DNA of 23,992 nucleotides from a virus, in IMG/VR virus record IMGVR_UViG_3300020463_000131, positions 1-23,992 of that record, one strand, 5' to 3'. Positions within the stretch are counted from its first letter, which is position 1, and the number at the start of each line of letters is the position of its first letter. The position numbers and the translations under genes are program-made. The notes beneath the pieces were generated by a model. The model ran no database searches and had not been told where the DNA came from. It saw only the letters and a program-made list of their open reading frames with translations. This document shows, one piece after another, positions 6,823 through 13,406 of the stretch.

Positions 6823-7429
6823 TCTAGGAAGATCTTGGTCAAAACATAAAGACTCATTGATAAGAAACCATAAGGACTATGCTAGGCTCTGTGGTGCAGA
6901 TTATCATTTGTTTGAGACAGATCTTGACTACACTGAATTAATGTTTTTTAAAATAAAAAAGGCAGAAGAACTTGTGGAGGCCTGTGATGCAGTTTTGTAT
7001 CTAGATGTGGATGTGATACCCAAGACTGTCATGTCTTTCTTTGATGCTCACAATCTGAACACTGTTAGTCTACACCAAACTCTAAAACCTGACTGGAAGA
7101 TCAACCTAAAACAAATGATGTTAATAGATGACGGCATCATGGGTAACGATTACATATGCAACACTGGAGTTTTTGGTTTAAATAAAAAATCTTCAGATCT
7201 ATTGATGTTCTCTGAAAGATTAGAAGAGTCCATGAAACTACATAACGAAGTTGACAATAACGATCTCTATCTTCCAAACAATGAAGTGTACGTTTCTTAC
7301 ATAATAGAAAAGTATAATGTTCCTATAAAAGACATAGGTATGCCATGGAATTTTATTTTAGATAAAAATTTTAAAACTTCGACAGACGCATGTTACTTCT
7401 TACATCAATCTAATAAAGAATTTAAGTGA
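6791..7429 (+). CDS. GT-A-fold glycosyltransferase-like protein (212 aa)
   Basis: I chose ATG 6791 (MRKIIFSVWS); a TTG six bases upstream is the only earlier option. It overlaps the previous gene by 32 bases. It shares the core of the preceding gene: 'YARLCGADYHLFETD' (30-44), AVLYLDVDVIP (67-77; D72-V-D74), YICNTGVFG (121-129), NNEVYVSYI (163-171), and a C-terminal 'YFLHQSNKE' (202-210) with the metal-ligand histidine. The two genes are therefore paralogues of one another, probably duplicated in the phage lineage and then diverged. It is cytoplasmic with no membrane segments. It is the last gene of the plus-strand cassette, and its 3' end overlaps the 3' end of the radical SAM gene by 25 bases on the opposite strand, with no terminator between them. 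Substrate unknown. Confidence 0.75.
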   Translation: MRKIIFSVWSDLGRSWSKHKDSLIRNHKDYARLCGADYHLFETDLDYTELMFFKIKKAEELVEACDAVLYLDVDVIPKTVMSFFDAHNLNTVSLHQTLKPDWKINLKQMMLIDDGIMGNDYICNTGVFGLNKKSSDLLMFSERLEESMKLHNEVDNNDLYLPNNEVYVSYIIEKYNVPIKDIGMPWNFILDKNFKTSTDACYFLHQSNKEFK

Positions 7430-8601
7430 GGTGCTAGTTCGAATATATCTTCATCATTCATTCTAGCAATCAAACAGAAGTCAATCCATCTCAGCATTCT
7501 TTCTCGCATCTCTCTTACCTCGGTATCCGTTGTTGGTTCAATGCTCTTCATGTTACCAATTCCACTTACCATGAGGTTGTCTGTCTTGTAGATATCATGT
7601 TTTTCTACATAGTCATAACTGTCAAGATAGTCAAAAAACTTTTTCTTTCCTTCTTCTATCTGGTGGACTGGTAGATATAATGGAGAACAATACTTTGGAA
7701 AGGTTACAATGTTTGCCATACTAATTCTTGCAACACCTTCTATATCTTTCCAGTAGTCTATGAGTTCTGGTAAATGCATCCAGTTATAGATCGATACTGT
7801 AGAGACAATAACTATCTTACGTTTAGCATATTCATAGTAACGGTTTATATTATTTACAGTCTTCTCAAAGTTACCACCCCTAATCCAATTGTAGAGAGAA
7901 CCAACACCATCGATACTGGCCTGAATATGTACTTCGTCAATCTTATGCAACAACTCAATAACTGATTTAGTAACCAGCTGGAAGTTTGTGCAGATCTCTA
8001 CCCGACACTTAGGGTTTGTGTCTGCGAGTTTTTGTAGTATCTTTATATTGTTTGGATCTGCGAATGGTTCTCCACCTTTAATCGTCAGATGTTGTAGATG
8101 TGGAACGGTGTATAAAATTTTATCGACATCGTCATCTGTCATCTTGTATTGTTGGGTGTGGAATTTATGGTTCTCATTTCTCCAGTGGAGTCCGACATCC
8201 ACTGCTTCTTGCTCGTATGGTGCCCACTTTGAAGAGTATTTTCCACTACAAGTAACACACATCTGATTACAAATATTACTAGTAGTAATTTCCAAAAAAC
8301 GGATAGGTATTGTTTCACTGGTGATATCCTCTTCGTATGTGGGGAAGTTAAATCTATTATAAGAATCGAACCTAGCAATTCTACCTGCTTCCCAGTGGAC
8401 TTTACATACGTTACACTGGGATGGAAAAGCTTTTGATTTAAATTTATTTCTAAGATCTTCGTAGATATCCGAATTAAAAAACTGAGTGATGTTGTCCACA
8501 TTCTTTATATGTTCTACAGCAACATTATCCCCTGCACAACAGAGTACAATCTCACCAATAGGATTTATGGTGAGTCCTGTTTCAGGAACCATGCATTTCA
8601 T
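7405..8601 (-). CDS. Radical SAM protein with N-terminal twitch-like Cys cluster (398 aa)
   Basis: The SAM-binding [4Fe-4S] motif is at residues 111-118, CNQMCVTC (Cys111, Cys115, Cys118; CxxxCxxC), followed by GGEPF (176-180), the usual GGE motif for SAM binding, and further barrel strands (VEICTNF 201-207, HIQASIDG 225-232). Before the barrel lies a second Cys set: Cys3, then Gly16-x4-Cys21-Cys22, and Cys63-x2-Cys66. The spacing C-x12-G-x4-C matches the first half of a SPASM/twitch auxiliary-cluster domain, which normally follows the barrel but here precedes it. Such enzymes modify peptides or sugars. No precursor peptide was found. Its ATG overlaps the stop of the 176-residue gene (ATGA, 8598-8601), so the two are translationally coupled. 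Related twitch-type radical SAM proteins occur in marine phages; the substrate is unknown. Confidence 0.85.
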   Translation of the reverse strand: MKCMVPETGLTINPIGEIVLCCAGDNVAVEHIKNVDNITQFFNSDIYEDLRNKFKSKAFPSQCNVCKVHWEAGRIARFDSYNRFNFPTYEEDITSETIPIRFLEITTSNICNQMCVTCSGKYSSKWAPYEQEAVDVGLHWRNENHKFHTQQYKMTDDDVDKILYTVPHLQHLTIKGGEPFADPNNIKILQKLADTNPKCRVEICTNFQLVTKSVIELLHKIDEVHIQASIDGVGSLYNWIRGGNFEKTVNNINRYYEYAKRKIVIVSTVSIYNWMHLPELIDYWKDIEGVARISMANIVTFPKYCSPLYLPVHQIEEGKKKFFDYLDSYDYVEKHDIYKTDNLMVSGIGNMKSIEPTTDTEVREMRERMLRWIDFCLIARMNDEDIFELAPHLNSLLD

Positions 8602-9128
8602 TTTTTTAAATGATTTGAAATTACACTAAGAACTTCATGAACATCTTTTGCCTTACGAATATTCTTTTTAAAATTTTTATCAGTGTCTTTAAGTTTATCC
8701 CATTCAAATGTTGCTAACTTGAGTAGAAACAATCGTTCTTTATTTTCTTCGTCTGTAGAATCTTCTCTACTATCTAAAGTAAAGATTACTTCTAATAACT
8801 TTGTCATACTTTGTTTGTTGAGATCATCTTTAGTATCTGCCAAAAATTTATCTTCTGCCGCAACACTATCGATAATTATTTTCTTGTGTGTTTCTTCTAA
8901 CTCTTTCAACCTGATATAGGTTCTTTCGTAAAGATCTTCTAACGTTATAAGTCTACCAGTTTCATCAATAGGTGTTTTTAAAAACTTCTCCCATTCACTG
9001 TCACCTTCTTCAGCAACAATAATTTGACTCTTATAAGTTTTGTTTTTGATATCGAAATAGAGAGTGTCTAGAGTTTTTCTTTCTTCATCAATAAAATAAG
9101 CATCTACAAATTTGTGTCCTTCAATCAT
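8598..9128 (-). CDS. Helical protein of unknown function paired with radical SAM gene (176 aa)
   Basis: I do not recognise this family. The protein is acidic and lysine-rich, with no Cys, no signal peptide and no membrane segment. An N-terminal alpha/beta part (residues 1-60: 'MIEGHKFVDAYFIDEERKTL', 'LYFDIKNKTYKSQIIV') is followed by helices. Residues 64-90 (LEDLYERTYIRLKELEETHKK) and 145-170 could form coiled coils. It lies 2 bases after the stop of the 329-residue structural protein and overlaps the radical SAM ATG by 4 bases. Coupling with the enzyme suggests a partner or chaperone. Alternatively it is the last gene of the structural operon, for example an assembly factor. The sequence alone cannot decide between these. 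Confidence 0.75.
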   Translation of the reverse strand: MIEGHKFVDAYFIDEERKTLDTLYFDIKNKTYKSQIIVAEEGDSEWEKFLKTPIDETGRLITLEDLYERTYIRLKELEETHKKIIIDSVAAEDKFLADTKDDLNKQSMTKLLEVIFTLDSREDSTDEENKERLFLLKLATFEWDKLKDTDKNFKKNIRKAKDVHEVLSVISNHLKK

Positions 9129-9130
9129 AA

Positions 9131-10120
9131 TTAAGTCCTATCTAGTTTTAGTCTCCATGTAGTTTTTACTGATACAGTTCCGTTTGGAAATTCTTGAGCA
9201 CGATAGTCATCTAAGCCAGGTGTCACCTGTCGAGTATTGTGATCTCCTGTAACACCAGACATTGATCTGTTAGTTATCGCAGATCCTTTTGTCGTACCAC
9301 TTCCATCTATAGCATATGATAAAGTATTACCTGTACCATCATATGCTTCCTGTATAATTAATTTGCAAAACAAATCATTAAATTCAGTACTAGTCATTTC
9401 TCTTAATCCTGCAGGATTATTTCTCCCATTACTAGTATAATCTATCACTAATGGCAATCTTTTAGCAACTGCTACACCATTATTTTTATGTAGATAATAA
9501 TTAACAGTTGAAGCTGTGTCTACGTGATCTTGATAAGTTCCACTAGTACCTATAGATGAAGCACTATATAGACTTAGTTTAGTCACCGTGTCTGTAAATA
9601 TTAAACCTAATTGAGTGCAATTTGTTTCAGATGTACTTGTACTTACAAAGAAAGATCCTCCTGCATTTGCAGCAGTGGTTCCACTTACTATATTGTCAAT
9701 TACAGGATCTATGAATGTGTCTAATACATCCTGAAAAGACATCTCTCTTATAATACTATCCGTTTCCATATAAACAGGTTTTGCAGTCCAACTATTCCAA
9801 GTAGTGGAAGTAAATCCAGTCGCTGGGTTTGTTCTAGTCTGACTAATGTAATCGTAAGTAGCAACATTAATTTCTTCTGGTTCACCTGTAGTTGTTTCTG
9901 CTGGAAATGCAGATACACTTGTTGATACAGGCCCTGATCTAAAACGAGTATCAACAAATCCTGTTAGATTACCATTGTTACCAGACACATAACTTAAAAA
10001 TACCGATGGATCATCCGCATAACATTTAGCAATGACCTGATGAATATTATCTCTTTCAGTATTTGTATACTCTTTTATTGCCTCTGCATCTTTAGTGACA
10101 AGAGCTCTTCGAACTGTCAT
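9131..10120 (-). CDS. Virion structural protein of unknown family (329 aa)
   Basis: The gene overlaps the preceding DSA-repeat gene by one base and ends 2 bases before the next ATG. The N-terminal 60 residues are helical (EAIKEYTNTERDNIHQVIAK), and the rest is Ser/Thr/Gly-rich beta structure. Visible landmarks are 'TTWNSWTAKPVYMETD' (about 105-120), 'VNYYLHKNNGVAVAKRLPLV' (about 208-227) and a C-terminal 'GTVSVKTTWRLKLDRT'. Composition and position at the end of a tail operon indicate a virion protein, perhaps a peripheral baseplate or fibre-base component. I see no similarity to T4 gp9, gp11 or gp12. The family is unrecognised. Confidence 0.7.
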   Translation of the reverse strand: MTVRRALVTKDAEAIKEYTNTERDNIHQVIAKCYADDPSVFLSYVSGNNGNLTGFVDTRFRSGPVSTSVSAFPAETTTGEPEEINVATYDYISQTRTNPATGFTSTTWNSWTAKPVYMETDSIIREMSFQDVLDTFIDPVIDNIVSGTTAANAGGSFFVSTSTSETNCTQLGLIFTDTVTKLSLYSASSIGTSGTYQDHVDTASTVNYYLHKNNGVAVAKRLPLVIDYTSNGRNNPAGLREMTSTEFNDLFCKLIIQEAYDGTGNTLSYAIDGSGTTKGSAITNRSMSGVTGDHNTRQVTPGLDDYRAQEFPNGTVSVKTTWRLKLDRT

Positions 10121-10791
10121 TATGGCACACTTACTGTATTTGAGGTTGATAAGAAATAACCGCCGAGTACTACGTTACCAGCCTCATTCTTTACTGTGAA
10201 TAGTTTTAGGTTATCTAATGCTCTCTGTACATTACCTGCATCATCCATGTATAAGGTGGTGACAAATGTATTCTCTATTGTCGCCATGTCAAAGTATGCA
10301 GAGTCTGCACTAAGATTATGTGTTGTTAATGTATTAATATGTGCACTATCCGATAATAGATTAGGTACTCTTAATCTTTGTATGGTTGCAGAGTCTATAA
10401 GTGCGGAGTCTATTATTGCTTCAGTAACTGTTAATCTTTCAATTCTTGCACTATCAACCATTAAGAAATCAACGTCTAGATTTTTAATAAATGCAGAGTC
10501 GATAGTCGCACTGTCTGCAAGAAGTTGACCTGCCCTAATTAAATTGAAAGATGCTGAGTCGCAATTGATACCTTGCATATGTAAAGGCCCTGCAGATTCA
10601 CCAAACAATCTCCTGTTAATAGAGTCTGTTAAATCACCAACTCTATTCAATGCAGTTACTACTGTAGTATCAGCACCTGAGAAAGTAGAGTCTAAATCAT
10701 CCAGATCTCCAATGTAATCGGATATCTGGTTGGTCTTGGTCATAAAAGAACCAACTGCGTCTGTTAAATCTACTGTTACCTTACGTGTCAT
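10120..10791 (-). CDS. DSA-repeat virion protein A (223 aa)
   Basis: The N-terminus 'MTRKVTVDLTDAVGS', 'KTNQISDYIGDLDDL' is closely matched by the upstream neighbour, so the two are tandem paralogues. From about residue 75 to 175 the protein repeats a unit D-S-A-x-(I/F) eight times (DSASF, DSATI, DSAFI, DSARI, DSALI, DSATI, DSAHI, DSAYF) at variable spacing, alternating with hydrophobic strands. This suggests a beta-helix-like shaft. The C-terminus ends with 'NEAGNVVLGGYFLSTS', also mirrored in the neighbour (NENSVDRFGAYFLDDSS). A ribosome site (AGAGGT) precedes the ATG. It is probably a peripheral baseplate or fibre-network protein of the marine T4-like type; the exact role is unknown. Confidence 0.8.
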   Translation of the reverse strand: MTRKVTVDLTDAVGSFMTKTNQISDYIGDLDDLDSTFSGADTTVVTALNRVGDLTDSINRRLFGESAGPLHMQGINCDSASFNLIRAGQLLADSATIDSAFIKNLDVDFLMVDSARIERLTVTEAIIDSALIDSATIQRLRVPNLLSDSAHINTLTTHNLSADSAYFDMATIENTFVTTLYMDDAGNVQRALDNLKLFTVKNEAGNVVLGGYFLSTSNTVSVP

Positions 10792-10813
10792 TTTTTACCT
10801 CTAACACTATATA

Positions 10814-11620
10814 TTAACTAGAATCATCTAGAAAATATGCACCAAACCTATCTACACTATTTTCATTTTCGATTCTAAATTTCTTTACTAATCCGACATA
10901 ACCGTCACCATCCATGCGTAATTGATTTATAGCAAGTTGATTAAAGGTGGCATTTTGCGCTGTAAATACAGGACTGAATAAATCTTCTACGTCTGTATTA
11001 CCTGTCACACGTGCAGAGTCTGAATGCAGGTTGACGGCATGTAAGTTTATTATTCTTGCACTATCAATCTCTGCAGTGCCGTTTTGATTGTCAGCTGATG
11101 ACATTCCACCAATTCTTACACGATCATAAATAAATGCACTATCGTTAACGTCTAAAAAGTTACCGACCTTTGCCACATTTATATGTGCACTATCACAAAC
11201 GAAATCAAATGCATTAGTGCCTGGAGAGTCGCCTAACCAATATGGTTTGTCGTTTTGGTTGAAGTTAGGGCCTGGCATCGCATCATCAGTATTTAATACC
11301 TGATCGACTCTCAGTATGTTTCTAATGTGAGCAGACTCACCATGAAAGATTGCAGTTACTGGTTTGGTTCCTGCACCAGAAGATATAGGTTCACCAGCTT
11401 CAAAGAATAAGAAGTGAATTCGATCCCCAATTTGTGTTGAAGAATTTAATGCAGCAACAAGATTAGAATCTTGTCTGGTATCTGGTGGTGCATAGAACGG
11501 ATTCGAATCAAAAATCTGACCTAGATCATCCAGATCTCCTAAGTATTCAGACATCTGTTGAGTCTTGGATTTCCAAGTACCGATAGTATTTGTTTTTTGT
11601 ACGGTTACCTTACGTGCCAT
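10814..11620 (-). CDS. DSA-repeat virion protein B, paralogue of A (268 aa)
   Basis: N-terminal homologue of protein A: 'MARKVTVQKTNTIGTWKSKT' then 'QQMSEYLGDLDDL', with the Leu-Asp-Asp-Leu ending identical. The middle carries an insertion of about 60 residues not found in A ('DRIHFLFFEAGEPISSGAGT', 'FNQNDKPYWLGDSPG'), then four DSA units (DSAHI, DSAFI, DSARI, DSARV) plus a degenerate one (GESAHI). The C-terminus ends with the shared (G/A)-Y-F-L motif. It starts one base over the stop of the 66-residue gene. The stop lies 22 bases before gene A. The pair probably arose by duplication and may form a hetero-oligomer in the virion. Function not known. Confidence 0.8.
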   Translation of the reverse strand: MARKVTVQKTNTIGTWKSKTQQMSEYLGDLDDLGQIFDSNPFYAPPDTRQDSNLVAALNSSTQIGDRIHFLFFEAGEPISSGAGTKPVTAIFHGESAHIRNILRVDQVLNTDDAMPGPNFNQNDKPYWLGDSPGTNAFDFVCDSAHINVAKVGNFLDVNDSAFIYDRVRIGGMSSADNQNGTAEIDSARIINLHAVNLHSDSARVTGNTDVEDLFSPVFTAQNATFNQLAINQLRMDGDGYVGLVKKFRIENENSVDRFGAYFLDDSS

Positions 11621-11820
11621 TACAACTTCTCTAAAATTTGTTTCATCATATCTTTGAGATCGGAAACATCTTGTTTTAGATCATCAATCTCTTCTTGTTT
11701 TTTCTTCCATGCCTTCTTACGGGATCTTGCTGCTCTTATTTCTTCAGTACTGGTATTTAAGACTACTCCACGTTCATCTTTCACTAAACCTTCATAACCA
11801 TCAACTTTTCTATGTTTCAT
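11620..11820 (-). CDS. Small coiled-coil protein (66 aa)
   Basis: The protein begins MKHRKVDGYEGLVKDERGVV and LNTS, a pattern (K-V-x-G-Y-x-x-L-V-(R/K)-D-x-x-x-G-x-(V/I)-(L/I)-N-T) that I associate with small proteins found in tail-gene clusters of marine T4-like phages. Residues 45-66 form a perfect heptad: Ile45, Leu48, Val52, Leu55, Met59, Ile62 and Leu66. This is a short parallel or trimeric coiled coil. Both ends overlap neighbours by one base (11820 and 11620), so it is translated in step with the tail proteins. It may be a virion trimerisation or plug element, or an assembly helper. No known T4 counterpart is recognised. Confidence 0.75.
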   Translation of the reverse strand: MKHRKVDGYEGLVKDERGVVLNTSTEEIRAARSRKKAWKKKQEEIDDLKQDVSDLKDMMKQILEKL

Positions 11821-13406
11821 TATACACTCAATGCGATTACTCTTAAATCCTTTATACTTGGAACTTGTGCAGAGTTAGTAGAAGTCATAACAATTTTCAA
11901 CTGAAACTTTGTAAAGGCAGGAACATTACCTCCTTGTCCACCGATTAGATATTCATATTCTCTGAAAGTTTGTTTGTTTGCATCTGGGGGGTTATTAGAT
12001 GATGTTATTTGTTTAACAAAATCAACAGCACGAATATCTGTACCTTCATCACAAGTTCTATAATAAAGTTCTATTCCTGCAGGTTTTGGTCTATTTGCGG
12101 CAAGAATAACTTTCAATCCAACTGCAGTCTCTGCAAGAGTTGTTACAGTTGTAATATGTTTTGCTGGCCCAGAAGATCTGTTTGCATTAGTTTCTGAGAT
12201 AAAATTCAATGGAATGTTAAATCCATTAGTCGCAGCGGAATCTTGATTATCGATCACATTATCAATCAATGTTATAGAACACCTTTGAAGATCAATAACA
12301 GGAGACACAGTATCAAGTGCTGTAGTCATCTTGATTTCCATTTCTGCAGTCGATGCACCTACCGCAATCTCTGCATCTGCAATTGAGTCTGCAGCAATAA
12401 CATAAGGATGTTCTAGTGCAAAGTTATTTTTATTTAAACTCACACCTGTGAAATCTGCATCTACTGTATAAGGTGTTTCTACACCTGCAAGGGATTTACC
12501 ATTAGTACCTTTGAAAGAAGCATACAGATCAGTTCCGTTTGGTTTTAGATTTGATATGAAAGGCCATACAATAGAGTATGGAATGTTCTTTGTACTTTGT
12601 ACTATAGATCCACCACCTACTTCATCAGAGTCTGCAAGACCTGCAATTTTAAATTCAAATCCACTTGCGTCTATACGAGTAATACTATGATCACCGTTGA
12701 TTTGATTTGCAGTGAATCCACCGACAGAACTAGAACCTGTTATAGAAACAGTATCACCGACTTGTAGTCCATGGTTTGTATGATATACTCTAACATCACT
12801 GTCAGCTTCGTAAGTCCTAATTGGATTTGCATTCAATAGTTCACGAGGAACTGATGCATTTTTTAACTTGACAACTGGTAGAGTTGTGGTAGTATCAAAT
12901 ACTGCACGAACAATATCAAACTTCAGATCTTGTTTTTGGTTTGCAGAGAAAGTTGCACCATTTTGAGAATAGAACAAACTACCTAAGTTGGGGTTTAAAC
13001 TGACACGTGCAGAAGCAGAACCAATGATTTGATCATCTATTTCAGATATAAAGATCTCATACTCTGGTGTTTCTGCATAAACTACAATCGCATAGTCTCT
13101 AAGACCATCTAAAAAGATTGGTTCGTTAAAAGTAAACGCTGTTGCAGTCGAACCATCTGTAGATGTTTGCACCGCATTGTGAGCAACATAAACTGTAGAT
13201 CCAGGCACAACCTCTACGTCAGAAGGTACACCGTTTCTCATTGGTCTTAGATGCAGCATGACAGGAAGTTGCAACTCTGCAGTTGCAGGAAACGTAGTTT
13301 TAAAATATAAATTTATTTTAGTTACGTAAATCCCACTTGTTTCGTCAACAAAAAATGATTGAGCAATCGGGTTTTTATTCTGTTGATATCCTAAAGAATT
13401 TAACAT
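11820..13406 (-). CDS. Tail structural protein, partner of the DUF4815 protein (528 aa)
   Basis: Residues 11-30 (NPIAQSFFVDETSGIYVTKI) begin a domain of the form 'N-P-(L/I)-A-Q-(S/T)-F-x-V-(D/E)...G-(I/V)-(F/Y)-(L/V)-T-(K/S)-(I/V)-(D/N)-L-(F/Y)-F', which continues with 'MLHLRPMRNGVPS' and 'FLDGLRDYAIVVYAET'. This jelly-roll-like unit commonly follows DUF4815 sequences in phages and can be fused to them; here it is a separate gene. Around residues 205-265 a second module appears: 'YHTNHGLQVGDTVSITG', then 'INGDHSITRIDASGFEFKI', a repeat-like domain common in marine phage tail proteins. The ATG overlaps the stop of the upstream gene. I expect a baseplate or fibre-network component, not an enzyme. 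Confidence 0.75.
   Translation of the reverse strand: MLNSLGYQQNKNPIAQSFFVDETSGIYVTKINLYFKTTFPATAELQLPVMLHLRPMRNGVPSDVEVVPGSTVYVAHNAVQTSTDGSTATAFTFNEPIFLDGLRDYAIVVYAETPEYEIFISEIDDQIIGSASARVSLNPNLGSLFYSQNGATFSANQKQDLKFDIVRAVFDTTTTLPVVKLKNASVPRELLNANPIRTYEADSDVRVYHTNHGLQVGDTVSITGSSSVGGFTANQINGDHSITRIDASGFEFKIAGLADSDEVGGGSIVQSTKNIPYSIVWPFISNLKPNGTDLYASFKGTNGKSLAGVETPYTVDADFTGVSLNKNNFALEHPYVIAADSIADAEIAVGASTAEMEIKMTTALDTVSPVIDLQRCSITLIDNVIDNQDSAATNGFNIPLNFISETNANRSSGPAKHITTVTTLAETAVGLKVILAANRPKPAGIELYYRTCDEGTDIRAVDFVKQITSSNNPPDANKQTFREYEYLIGGQGGNVPAFTKFQLKIVMTSTNSAQVPSIKDLRVIALSV

Noticed and set aside
10196-10528. 110-residue open frame on the plus strand
   Set aside because: Antisense to the DSA-repeat gene; its repeated Ala/Glu/Ser pattern is the mirror of the D-S-A codons.
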